Shown here: positions 1-13,000 of the stretch, one piece after another
How positions within the stretch are numbered: position 1 is the stretch's first letter
How the letters are laid out: each line of letters opens with the position of its first letter
Source of the DNA: Haplosporangium gracile
Taxonomy: Eukaryota; Mortierellomycota; Mortierellomycetes; Mortierellales; Mortierellaceae
DNA length: 64,000 nt
NCBI GenBank assembly: GCA_015499985.1
Contig: JAAAUF010000013.1
Coordinates: 1-64,000, forward strand
Reading direction: 5' to 3'
The notes under the pieces: generated by a model
What the model was told of the DNA's origin: nothing
The model's input: only the letters and a program-made list of their open reading frames with translations
The model's database searches: none
Translations under genes and position numbers: made by a program

Positions 1-304
1 AATGCGGGTAAGTATTGTTGACTTCTGGGCAGTGTCCTGACCCTATCCTGTCAATGAATAGTAGAGGAAACATACCGGCTGTTCATCTTCTGTTTCCTCG
101 TCCGATTCTATCTCTTCATTAACATCGGTAGAGGTCTTGGGATAACCCACCTTGGTCAAAGACCGAGCAGCTTGATCCTATTGCAAAATAAGGATAAAAG
201 CGTGTTACATATGGTAATCGTGTGAAATTCGCTATACAAAAGAATCAAGAACCATACCATACAAGTGGTTCAGTAACGGAAGCAATAGTAGTAGGATTGT
301 TCAT
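1..304 (-). CDS. 5' part of an unknown gene running off the left edge
   Basis: I do not recognise this protein. Three exons can be read on the minus strand: 263..304 (14 codons starting MNNPTTIASV), 76..177 (34 codons, acidic, with EESDEETEDEQP-like composition) and 1..47 (partial). The introns have GTATGG/AG and GTATGT/AG borders and the frame stays open across all three. Every junction seen is in phase 0. The acidic Asp/Glu-rich second exon suggests a disordered segment. The gene is divergent from the threonyl-tRNA synthetase gene, and the two share a 506-bp intergenic region that holds a MITE and a hairpin. The protein continues beyond the window, so no function is offered. The start is inferred from the first ATG compatible with the spliced frame. 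Confidence 0.5.
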
Positions 305-409
305 CAGTGGTGACTGTAATAGCTAGCTCGAGGAGGTGTTGAGAAAGTGCGTGGAAGATGTTGGTGCGGAAAGAGATGGGAGTGAAAGGCGTTTATTGCG
401 TCGCGGGTG

Positions 410-517
410 CAGGGGTCACGACGGATTGATTTTGTTGCCGGTTATAGAAAATTTGCTTAATAAAATACTCATAATTGACAAGGTCTAACCAAATATATCA
501 ATCCGTCGTGACCCCTG
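410..517. mobile_element. hAT-type MITE (108 bp)
   Basis: A 108-bp segment begins CAGGGGTCACGACGG and ends with its exact reverse complement; the repeats match perfectly over at least 21 bp (410-430 with 497-517). Immediate flanks are CGCGGGTG (402-409) and CGTGGGTG (518-525), an 8-bp direct repeat with one difference. A CAGGG-type terminus plus an 8-bp target duplication is the known signature of hAT elements. The interior (about 66 bp) is AT-rich and non-coding, so this would be a non-autonomous element mobilised in trans. Confidence 0.7.
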
Positions 518-598
518 CGTGGGTGTTGGGCGTTGTGATGTTAATGAGTTTCTTGAAGTCATTTGCTAATGTTTTACACAAATCGTCTACACTCTTTT

Positions 599-683
599 CT
601 TCGAAATACCGTATTTTTACTATGAAAAATGCGGTAAATGAATGAATATCCGAGCGACATAGTAAAAATACGGTATTTCGAAG
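599..683. repeat. Perfect 26-bp inverted repeat with 33-nt loop
   Basis: Positions 599-624 (CTTCGAAATACCGTATTTTT...) are the exact reverse complement of 658-683. The loop is 33 nt. No flanking target duplication was found. It sits 128 bp upstream of the synthetase start codon and could be a second small MITE or a structured 5' leader/promoter element. Confidence 0.65.
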
Positions 684-810
684 AAGAAAAGTGACTGTTC
701 AAAATGGAACTTTGTGAGTAAACAGGAGGAAGATTTCCGAGAACAAAAGAACGCGACGAGTTGGAACCTTGTTGCACTTTTCTCCAACGACCTGCTTTAC
801 CCCTTTCACC

Positions 811-3523
811 ATGCTGTCAGTTCACTGGAGGCATGTCAATACAACACAGGCTTCCGTCGCCCTCCGTATCGGACGCTCATTTGGACAGCTCCGTCTCTGT
901 AAGCTCATTACACTTGCTTCCCAATCACTTCGGCGACATTTGTTAAAGGTGACTGGTCACAATGTGACAGACATGCTTAATCTTCTTTCCATGACTTCAC
1001 TTTTCAACAGTATCAACGGCGTTTGAAAAGCGTGCCCAAGCATTCGCTCAGGAGAAGGTGAGACAGGCAGAGCAGCAATTGAAGCAGAGTAGTGGTATCC
1101 AGCAACCCTCGATTGAAATCTTGCTACCGGATGGGTCCAAGAAGGTTGGATCTGCAGGAACCTCGACCCCCCTGTCGATCGCCCAAGGTGAGCAATGGGA
1201 TCTACACTGATCAGTGATATCAACTTCAAAATATCAATTCACGAGTCAAGGCATTCATTTGGAATCTTTCTTTTTTCTATGTGATATAGGCATTTCGGGA
1301 AAGTTGGCAAAGACGACATTAATTGCACAGCTGAATGGCAACACATACTGGGATATGAGCCGTCCATTAGAGCAGTCATGCCAGTTGGAGTTAATCCCAT
1401 TTCAGGAAAATAATGATCGCCTCACCAATCTATTCTGGCACTCGTCCGCCCACGTCCTCGGCATGTCACTCGAGGCCAAATACGGGTCTCGGCTACTTCT
1501 CTGCGATGGACCTGCGATCAAGCAAGGAGGATTCTTCTACGAGTTCCTGTTGACAAAGCAGGATCAGGACCCTTCTGTCTCCGTTGGGGAACTCTTAAAA
1601 CAAAACTACCCATCCCACCAGTTCTCCAAGGACGAGATCGTCGACATTCAGCGGATCATGCAACAGTTTATTGCCCAACGGCTGCCCTTTGAACGACTTT
1701 CGGTTTCTCAGCAGTTCGCTTACGACCTCTTCCCCGAGAACAAGTTCAAGCAGCACTTTATCGGCAACATCCCCAAGGACAGTGAGATTACTCTCTACAA
1801 GTGCGGACCCTTTGTCGATCTCTGCCGTGGACCCCACGTTCAGCACACAGGACAGTTGCAGGCGATGGAGATCTTGAGGACATCGAGCGCCTACTTTATG
1901 CCAGAGCTGGATCGGGATCCCAAGTCTCCTCAGGCGTTAACAAGAATGTACGGTATCGCCTTCCCGTCCCCCAAGGAGCTGAAGCAGTGGCATCATCAGA
2001 AGGCGGAGGCTGAGAAACGCGATCACCGCATCATAGGCAAGAACCAAGGGCTTTTTGCTGTGCATCAGGCCAGTCCTGGATCCGCCTTTATGCTCCCCCA
2101 CGGAACTAGGATTGTTGAGAGGCTAATGAGATTCATGAGGCAACAGTACCGGAAATATGGCTTTGAGGAGGTCATGACGCCGTTGATGTACAAGAAGGAG
2201 CTCTGGGAGACATCTGGACACTGGCAAAACTACAAGGACGATATGTTCCAGGTGCAAAGGGGCTGCGATCATCAGCATCACCATGGTCACGAACATTCTC
2301 ATGAACAGGAAAGCGAGAGCAAGGAGAAGGCGCCCTTGGCGGAGGGACATGATGAGGTCTTTGGACTCAAGCCTATGAACTGCCCAGGACACTGCCTGAT
2401 CTTTGACATGTCGACGCGATCGTACAAGGACCTGCCCATCCGCTATGCCGACTTTAGTGCTCTTCACCGGTAAGTTGACAGTTCTTTCCGTCTCTAAGAT
2501 TATTTGTTAATTTTTCTGATTTATTTACGACGCAATTGATTTTACTCATACTTGTGCCACTTCTTTATCTTCTTATGCCATTCACTCAGAAACGAGTCCA
2601 CGGGTTCACTGACAGGATTGACGCGTGTTCGCCGTTTCCATCAAGATGACGCCCACATCTTTTGCACTCGGGACCAGATCTTCCAAGAGATTCGCTCAAC
2701 GCTGTCATTTGTCGACACTGTCTACAGGACGTTCAAGTTCCCCTCCTATGAGCTTGCTCTTTCGACCCGACCCCTTTCAAACTTTCTCGGATCCGTTCAG
2801 GAATGGGACGCCGCCGAGGATTCGCTTCGCAAGGCCTTGGATCAGTCCGGACTGGATTGGAGTATTAACGAGGGCGATGGTGCGTTCTATGGACCCAAGA
2901 TTGATATCCTAGTCAGAGACGCTCTGGGCCGGAGACACCAGACGGCGACGATTCAGTTGGACTTCCAGTTGCCACAGCGGTTTGGTTTGCAGTTCTATGA
3001 TCAGCAAGGAGAGAAGCAGAGTCCGGTGATTGTGCACCGTGCTGTGTTGGGAAGCGTGGAGCGGATGATGGCGATTTTGATTGAGCATACGGGAGGACGG
3101 TGGCCGTTCTGGATCTCCCCTCGTCAAGCGATGGTTGTCCCGGTGTTTGGTGGTAAAGCTGGAATGGAGGATGAAGGTAGCAATAACAGAGGATCGTTGA
3201 CAGAGTACGCAAACTATGTCCGCGAGACATTGTCGAAGGCAGGGCGCGACCTCATCGACAAGCGGGACCCTAGCGAGATTGACCCGGTCGTGAGGATGGA
3301 TGACAAGCACTACTTTGTGGATATTGATCAGTCGTCGGGGACGCTGAACAAGATGGTGCGGGATGCGCAGGTGGCCCAGTATAATTTTATTCTTGTGATT
3401 GGCGAGAAGGAGAAGGAACGGGGTACGGTCAATGTGCGAACGAGGGAGGGCGAGAGGTTAGGCGAGATGACGATACCCGAGGTGTTGACGTTGTTCCAGG
3501 AACGTGAGGACAAGTTTTTGTAA
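811..3523 (+). CDS. Threonyl-tRNA synthetase, with mitochondrial-type leader
   Basis: Class II synthetase that charges tRNA-Thr. Proposed exons are 811..955, 1011..1187, 1290..2469 and 2590..3523 (811 aa). The first 48 residues are Arg-rich, nearly free of acidic residues and amphipathic (MLSVHWRHVN..., SLRRHLLK), typical of a mitochondrial presequence. A TGS domain follows (about 75-135), then the second additional domain with HSSAHVLG, then the class II core. That core includes MNCPGHC, the motif-2 region GLTRVRRFHQDDAH and GGRWPFWISPRQ, followed by the anticodon-binding domain. The catalytic core carries a His-rich insertion at about 433-447 (CDHQHHHGHEHSHEQ). Introns 2 and 3 are well supported. 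The first donor (GTCACA, after 955) is weak and was chosen only because it keeps the frame. The gene could encode cytosolic and mitochondrial forms through alternative starts, as is known for some eukaryotic synthetases (inference). Confidence 0.88.
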
Positions 3524-3998
3524 GCACTTTTAGAAAATAGGATATTTTGTTAGGCGTTTCCTTACTAAACAAAAGAGAAACAACAACAAAAATAAGCATT
3601 GCCGAAACTACGTAGCGCATTGTTGCATAGATGCATGATGGCCAGCATTCCGCTGAATTGGACTGGCTTTTACTACAGCAAAGGTAGAGTAGAGGTTTAC
3701 CGAGAAATCAATAATGTTTCTTACAACTATGTTTGATTCTCGCCGCTCTGTGGCCGCCGGAAAATAAAAAACGGCGATCACTGCGGTTCACACCTCGTCT
3801 CCAAATTATTTCTCCTAATCATCTACAAGCTCCCTTCAAGCCCATTTAGATCTACAAAGTCCACTTCTTTTTTTTTTAATTACTGGTATTCCCACAACTC
3901 CTTTGTTTCCTTTAGACTTTTGCTTTTTTGTATACACTTTTTTTTTTTGCATTTCATTATCGCATTTGTATATCCCGACTTGTTACATTATTATTCAC
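3524..3998. other. Intergenic, no gene seen
   Basis: This is the 3' flank of the synthetase gene and the former upstream region of the ABC relic. It holds T-rich tracts (3867-3876 and 3938-3949). No coding signal was found. Confidence 0.6.
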
Positions 3999-6500
<2,502 letters not shown>

Positions 6501-6520
6501 AGGATCGGTTGATCCAGTGC

Positions 6521-6700
6521 CCTCGACCGTTTGGCCGGCGTACGCCGGATCCCTCCTATTCGATACCTACAAGACCGCTGACAAGAAGAACGTGATGCGC
6601 GTGTTGTACGAAGCTAAGGTCGCCCCTGCGAACTCCAAGTTGAACTGCACCTTGGATGCCTGACCCGTGGAGACTTTTTTGAACTTCAAGCGAAATAAAA
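6521..6700 (+). pseudogene. 3'-terminal fragment of a histidine acid phosphatase gene
   Basis: The translated segment WPAYAGSLLFDTYKT...NVMRVLYEAKV...KLNCTLDA matches the C-terminal part of the intact phosphatase at 8306-9822 (WPAYGSTVHIELWKT...DVIRVLYEGKV...KLNCTLDA). A stop replaces the following Cys codon and the reading then degenerates. Nucleotide similarity is strong over about 80 bp around 6590-6665. The catalytic N-terminal part is absent. It lies about 20 bp after the end of ABC homology, so the two relics meet at a rearrangement point. Confidence 0.82.
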
Positions 6701-8203
6701 ACACAGAAATATAAATTATCCGTGACCGTCGCGCAGTGCAGAGTGTAAATGTTACCCTCAACAAGATATAAGTCAATGTACTGCAAGCTCACAGGCCATC
6801 ACTTTGATGTTGTGATATGCGGCCATGGGGTGCAGTAACCTCAATCTAATGACCTCTTTGTGGTGATGTAGGGATTCTCATCAGTTCAGAGAAAACATGT
6901 CCTATTCAATCCGCCATCACCTTTCATTTGCCCGGTCCTCTCTCTCGCGATAGAATACCTTACGAATTACATGTATGAAGGGCGACACCCTTTGTGTGGT
7001 CGCCCTAGGTACATACGAAAATATACGTACCACTCCCTCTCTCCTTTTCATTCTTCATTTCTTTTCACACAGCCACCCTTTTTTGTTTTCTTTCGGGCAG
7101 AAGAAAGCGCAGAAAAATAATTTATCCATGACCTCAATGTGTGTGAGCGTATGTGTGACGGAGACAGCGAACAACAACAAGACAAGAAAAAAATGGAAAC
7201 ATCCATCCCTTTTGACGCTTCTTAACCTTGTCGCAGTTCGAAAAAAAATATGTCCGCGAATGGAAGTCAAATCAGTAAGGCACGTTGCCACGCGAATGGA
7301 CTTTGATTTCCCTCTTTGGAACTCAAGAAAAACTCTAATTGAGCAAACAGAAAAATGGCGTTCCTGACAATTGGTTCCTGAAAGGAACGTGCTCCAGATG
7401 AGTGGATACAAAGAGGGTTCCAATAGAAGTCAACTTTGGATATGACAATAATTGGAAGAAGAAAGTAGACGAGAGAAGGGTGAAATGAGAGTCCACTTTT
7501 TTGTTTTCTCGAGGCGAGTTAGATTTCATAAAGGAATGCTAGAAAAACCAAAAATTCGCTCTATCAAACCCCTGAATGGACCATGCACCACGTGTAATAA
7601 AGGGCCTTCGTTTGTTGCAACACTCGTTTCTCCGGATTAATTGCTTCTCAGCGCCATTTTTTTTCTCGAAAGTCCCTTCTGTGTGGGGACTTTAAAGGAT
7701 ATGGTTGAAGTAGCCCTTTTCTCACTTTTTTCTCGCAGCGTATCCGTTGAACAATAATCCTGGCGCCCGCCCTCCCCCAATTCCATTTTTCGCGTGGGTA
7801 AAATAATTACACGATTCGCTAAGAACCGTGTCCTTGCATCACGTTCTCCCAGCCCGTTATAATAACTTTGTTTTGTCGTCCCTTTTACTCTCTGTGAGTC
7901 ATTAGATTCCAGCGAGTCAGGATGTTGTGAAAAAAACCGGATTGTCAACTTCACTACTTTTCGAGATGAACAATAAAATGCGAGAGGTTTTTATGTCCTC
8001 GTCCGTTGCCACTGCTGAACGTGCGCGCGTGCATGTGTTCCAAGGGGGGTTTATCTTCGTAACGTGAGCAATTAGTGACAACGTTCACACACGACCTTTA
8101 TATCTCATAACAAGCCACTCTAGTGAAGTACAACCTCCACGTTGCTCCTCCACCCTCGAACTTATAGACAAACCGGTTTCGCGTCCTCAAAAACCAACTT
8201 TCA
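6701..8203. other. Intergenic, no convincing gene
   Basis: Open frames here (for example 6975-7367) have low-complexity translations, overlap each other on both strands and resemble no known protein. The stretch is taken as the upstream region of the phosphatase gene. Confidence 0.5.
7589..7594. promoter_or_regulatory. CACGTG E-box, possible Pho4-type site
   Basis: A CACGTG hexamer lies 712 bp upstream of the acid phosphatase start. A CACGTT is at 7840-7845. In yeast, Pho4 binds CACGTG/CACGTT upstream of phosphate-repressible acid phosphatases. The hexamers are short and could be chance, so the role is only suggested. Confidence 0.2.
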
Positions 8204-8210
8204 TATAAAA
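8204..8210 (+). promoter_or_regulatory. TATA box of the acid phosphatase gene
   Basis: TATAAAA lies 95-102 bp upstream of the phosphatase ATG, followed by a C/T-rich stretch leading to the start codon. Confidence 0.5.
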
Positions 8211-8305
8211 GTGTTCTGAAATCCGACAATAACCCTCATCGACAATTAGTCTTTCCACTTTCTGACTTTCTCTGAACTCCCATTCTCCCTTCCCTCGACA
8301 ACATC

Positions 8306-9822
8306 ATGCATGCTCTTACTATCTCCATTGGACTCGTTGCCCTCTTCGTTGCCCAGGTTACTGGTCAATCTGCTCCCACGAGCAACAGCAACAATGGTAA
8401 CATCTATGCCAACTACGACTACTGCCAGGCTATCACTCCCATCGCCGGCAAAACCTACAAGCCCATCGTACGTTCCGAATCTTTCTGCGCCAAAAAAAAA
8501 TATGCCATGCTATCACTGTTACTTGAAAGTCGCCGTGTATTTGCTGGCGACGCGAATCTAAACACCACCATTCCTTCCTCTCTGATGGAATTGATACATA
8601 GAAAGGAGCGATGTTGCAAAAGGTCCAAGTCCTGATGCGCCACGGCGACCGTACCCCCTCAACCGTCCTCCCTGGCGACAAGACAAATTACAACATATGT
8701 TCCAACCCCGCCGAATATAACCTCGTTTCCTCCCCCTCCTCCCACTCTCTCCCCTCCTCCTCCTCGCCCGCCCTCCGCACCAACATCCTTGTCTCGCCCG
8801 AGGAAAACGTCTTCGCCTCGTCGTACTGGGGCGGGAACTGCGAGGTCGGCCAACTCACCAACAAGGGTTCCTCACAAACCCGTAAAGTCGGCCAGCGTCT
8901 TAGAGAGATCTACATTGACCAACTCCACTTCTTGCCCAAGCGCTTGGACCCCGAGGAACTCTACGTTCGCAACACGTATATCTGGAGGACGCGCACGTCT
9001 GCCGAGAATTTCCTGGACGGCTTCTACCCCCCTCACACTCGTGATGCCAAGAACGCGGTCATCACATTGAACACCTACCCACAGAGCATTGAGACCCTGA
9101 TCCTGAACCCCACCGCGTGCCCGAAGCTCGGCCTTTTGTACCAATCCTTCTTCAAAACCCCGACCTACACAAACTTCTTCAAGTCCAACTACGCCCTTAT
9201 GACAAAGGTCAACACAATCCTCGGTGTCTCAAAGGTGCCCACCGTCAACCAAACCCTAAACGGTGACACGGTCATGCCAAGGCTGTGCAACAACCTGCCC
9301 TTGGGTTGTAACCCCCAAGATCCCTCTCAATGCTTGACACGTGCAGATGTTATCGAGACTATGACCCAATCCACATTCTTATACTCGGGCATCTTCAGAT
9401 ACGAGTCGACGGCCGAGGAGATTAAGCGTCTTGCGGTCGGACCGATTCTCAAGACCCTCTCCGCCAGCATCCGCGCCACCCAAAAGGCTGCCTCCTCCAA
9501 GACCTCCTCCCACAAGAATAAGAACAAACGTCGCGTCCGTCCCTTCGAGTTGTACTCAGCCCACGACCAATCCCTGGATCAGATCCTGGCCGTCATTGCT
9601 TCGCCTTCGACTCCATGGCCAGCCTACGGTTCAACAGTCCACATTGAATTGTGGAAGACGGCCGCGAAGAAAGACGTGATTCGCGTGTTGTACGAAGGCA
9701 AAGTCGTCCCTGCGCATCCCAAGTTGAACTGTACCTTGGATGCCTGTCCTTTGGAGACCTTCTTGGCCTTCATCGAAAGCTATGTCCCAACCAATATTGC
9801 CGCCGAGTGCTCTCCTTACTAA
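8306..9822 (+). CDS. Secreted histidine acid phosphatase
   Basis: Phosphomonoesterase of the histidine acid phosphatase (branch 2) family, likely exported. Exons are 8306..8467 and 8602..9822; the 134-bp intron is in phase 0 (GTACGT...ATAG) and the product is 460 aa. Residues 1-20 form a signal peptide (MHALTISIGLVALFVAQVTG). The phosphate pocket motif is RHGDRTP at 67-73, with His68 the expected nucleophile. The acid/base pair is H375-D376 in YSAHDQSLD. Several Cys residues (e.g. CPKLG, CNNLPLGC, CTLDAC) fit disulfides of an extracellular enzyme. A Lys/Arg-rich loop precedes the HD motif. Phytase, general acid phosphatase or a 2-phosphoxylose-phosphatase-like role cannot be separated from sequence. 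A relic of the same gene type lies 1.6 kb upstream. Confidence 0.92.
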
Positions 9823-10065
9823 AAATCAAAAATACATTATGTCTCTGGTAGACTCTTCCAAATATACCCTTCCCCCCCCCCCTTCACTAACCCATACATT
9901 CAAAAATAAAACTCCGACAAAAAGTAAAGTATTTTTCCGTACGATGCATTATTCGTCTTTTAATTAGCTACCTAATAGTTTACTACGAAACACAATACAG
10001 GTGAACGCAGAAATAGACGACGAAGGGAAAAGGGAGAAGGGTGCTGGAAAAAATGACACAAAGGC

Positions 10066-13000
10066 TCAGATCTCCTCATGAATATTCAAATCATTATCGA
10101 TAAATAGCGGCTCGTCACCGCAGCTCTCCTCAGGGCCAAGATACACATTTCCACCACCTGCTGCTGCTGTCACTTTCGATCGCAAAAATAGCTGCTGCTG
10201 ATGATACCGGGGCGCCTTTAAGGTCGCTCCTCGACGTTGCTGCTGGGCAAGGAACTGCGGCGAGTCGTCCGCAAAGGGGTACGCTGTCCATGTGTTCTGA
10301 TAGTTCAACCATCGCCGCTTCTCCGCACCACTGTCTCCTCCAACAGCTATACGACCACCAGATTGGTTCGAAAGCGACTGATCATCGGGTGGTCTCTCAA
10401 TCATAAACCCACCATCGTCCTCCTCCATGCCCATAGTCGCAGGTCGAAGCGGTCGCAACCCGCGCTCATTCTCCTTGACGTTCTTCCAAGCATCCTTCAA
10501 CACCTTGACTCCCTGCTCCTGTTGAACCCCAAATCCCTTTCTCAACCACTCGCCTTCCACTCGGACCACCACATACACCAAAGGTGGAGTGTTTTCCTTG
10601 TCTGCCGATCGAGACGATGCTCCTGCTCCCGTGGCCGCAGTTTCCGAGGGCTTGTAATCCCGTGCCCACCAAATGTCCGTCAATGCTGTGCTTACCCCCC
10701 AGTTCTTGTACTTGAGCCAACTAGTAACACCACCACCACTGCTGCCACCACCATTTCCTCCGCCAACTTGATTTTCCGACGGTAAGGTATCCATTTCAGT
10801 AATTGTCAATAGCGGGATAGTCACCGGAGTGTTAAGCGGAAAGTAGAACGAGTGGATCGTTAAGTGAAGCGAGCTCACAGTGATCTGATCGTCACTATAA
10901 AGGATTGATGGGGGTGGAGGAGGATATCTCGCCATGAACAAAGAGTCAGGCGAGAGAGCTGAAGGTGAAGGTGGTGCCGAGCTTGTACCATGTTCATGTT
11001 TTGCATCCAAAGCCTTGTCGTGTTCAGGCGCAAGAGGTTTCGAGGCCTGATTTCGAGCTTTAGCTGGTGCCTGTTGCTGTTCCTGCTTGGGCTGTGATTG
11101 CGGTTGTGGCTGTGACTGCGGCGGTTGGTGTGCAGGTTGCTTCAGCTTGGGATGATCCTGCTTCTGATAATCTTGTTTCGGCTGCTTCAGCTGCTGCTGC
11201 CGTTGCGGTGGTTGCTGTTGTTGCTGTGGCTGTTGATGCTCCGTGGCGGTCTGCTTAAGGGGTGCAGTATGTTTTGATGGCGCCTGGACCACGGGTTCAA
11301 CCACCTTCCGCGACGCCGCTTTCACAGTTGGAGCAGTCACAGGGGATGGAGGGATTGCTGCCTGATAAAAGTCATCATCGTCGTCGTCCCAGGGCGACGA
11401 AGGAAACTGAGGTGGCGCCTGTACAGGTGGAGAAATACGAGGAAATGGTTGCGGAGGAGGGTTGCTGTCTTGTCGTGACATATGCTGTGATTCTCTTGTT
11501 GGCGGTGGTGACGGTTGTGGCATTGATAAAGGCACTGCCGAGTGGGAAATAGGCTGCTGCTCCTGAGGTTGAAATTCTCGCAGAAGAGAATGGTATGTCG
11601 ACTGTTGCTGTTGCTGCGGCTGGGACTGAGCCTGTTGTAACTGCTGCTGCAGGTTTTGTTGCTGTTGGAATGGTGGTGGCGGTGGCGGAGGCTGCGATGG
11701 CTGTTGCTGCTGTGACTGTTGCAGCTGCGGAGGTTGTTGATGAAGTCGTTGAGGGGTTACGATAGGGTCAATCCTAGCACTGGTATTCTGAGTTGGCAGT
11801 GGAGTGAGTGTAGGATGCTGAGGAAAATTCAAGATTCTCGCGGGCATTTTAGGGGCTGGCTTTGGAGGAGCAGTTACAGGCGCAAGAGAGGGAGATGCAC
11901 TTGGCGAGGATGTTGCCGAAGACATGTTGCTGGACGAAGTAGACCGAGAGGGAGTCTTTGATACGGCCTGTCCCGCGGGTGATATTGCCGATGACGCCAG
12001 TGTTGATGCGGATGATTTCGAAGAGGTGATCGAAGCAGACATGGAAATGGTGGCATCGCTCTTCTTGCGTGAACCAGTGGACGAGGTGTTTGATGTTGCC
12101 GGAGACGATGATGGCCTGAGCTCTGACCCCTTGATCGACACAAACACATCCGCTAATGCCGATAATGGTGCCGATGACGACGATACAGCCTCTAGAGGGG
12201 ATCCTGTATCCTTGATAGTGGAGGATGTGGTGTTGCTGCTCTGAGAAGGCTTCCTGACTGGAGCTGTCTTTCGGGCGGTGATGTTCCGTCCAAATGCCGA
12301 GTAGGCTGCCGGAATGGAGGGAAAGGACGGAAGGGGAGCATTTGATCCTAGGTGAGCAAATGATGCCGAAGGGGATGTACGAGAGGAGCTTGACGTAGAG
12401 CGTGTTGGAGAGAGACTGTCCAGAGAGCTAAAAAAATCAAGGGAGCTATCATGATGCTGTTGCTGTTGCTGTTGCTGTTGCAAGAGCTGTTGGTGTGTCT
12501 GTGATTGTCTCTGCAGCGGCGGCGGTAGAGTTTGTTGCTGCTGCTGCTGTTGCTGCTTATGCTGAGGTAGCTGCCTTTCCCGAGCCGGAGCCGCTTTGGC
12601 AACTGGTCGCGATGGGGCTGCTGCAATCCCGAGGGTGGGTTGAAAGATATCGTCCAGCATTCCAAGTGATGGAGATTCCTGTGGTTGAGGTGTCTGCAAA
12701 GGTGTAACCGCGGCCTTTTTGGGTTCTCGTCCGAGGGTAGAGGAAGTACCCTTCTTGAAGCGATCGGCATTTTCAAAGTCAATAATGAAGGGTTGGGCAT
12801 CTGTATCGGTAGTCATTAATGGGTCGTCGCTGGCGCCAAAGAAGCTGGACAGATTGTGACCAGGCATAGACGTAATTGGATCAAACTTGGTGTCTGCTCG
12901 CTCGGGCTTGGCAGACGTCAAGGGGGTTGACTTGACCACGGATGATTTAGCGTTTGTACCACCACTATGGCCCCTGCCACCATTGTTATTATTGATGTTG

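Noticed and set aside
1595..3310. Minus-strand frames opposite threonyl-tRNA synthetase
   Set aside because: Shadows of a highly conserved coding region, without independent signals.
6975..7367. 130-codon frame between the phosphatase relic and the intact gene
   Set aside because: Its translation is low-complexity, a competing frame exists on the opposite strand, and no splice or protein features support it.
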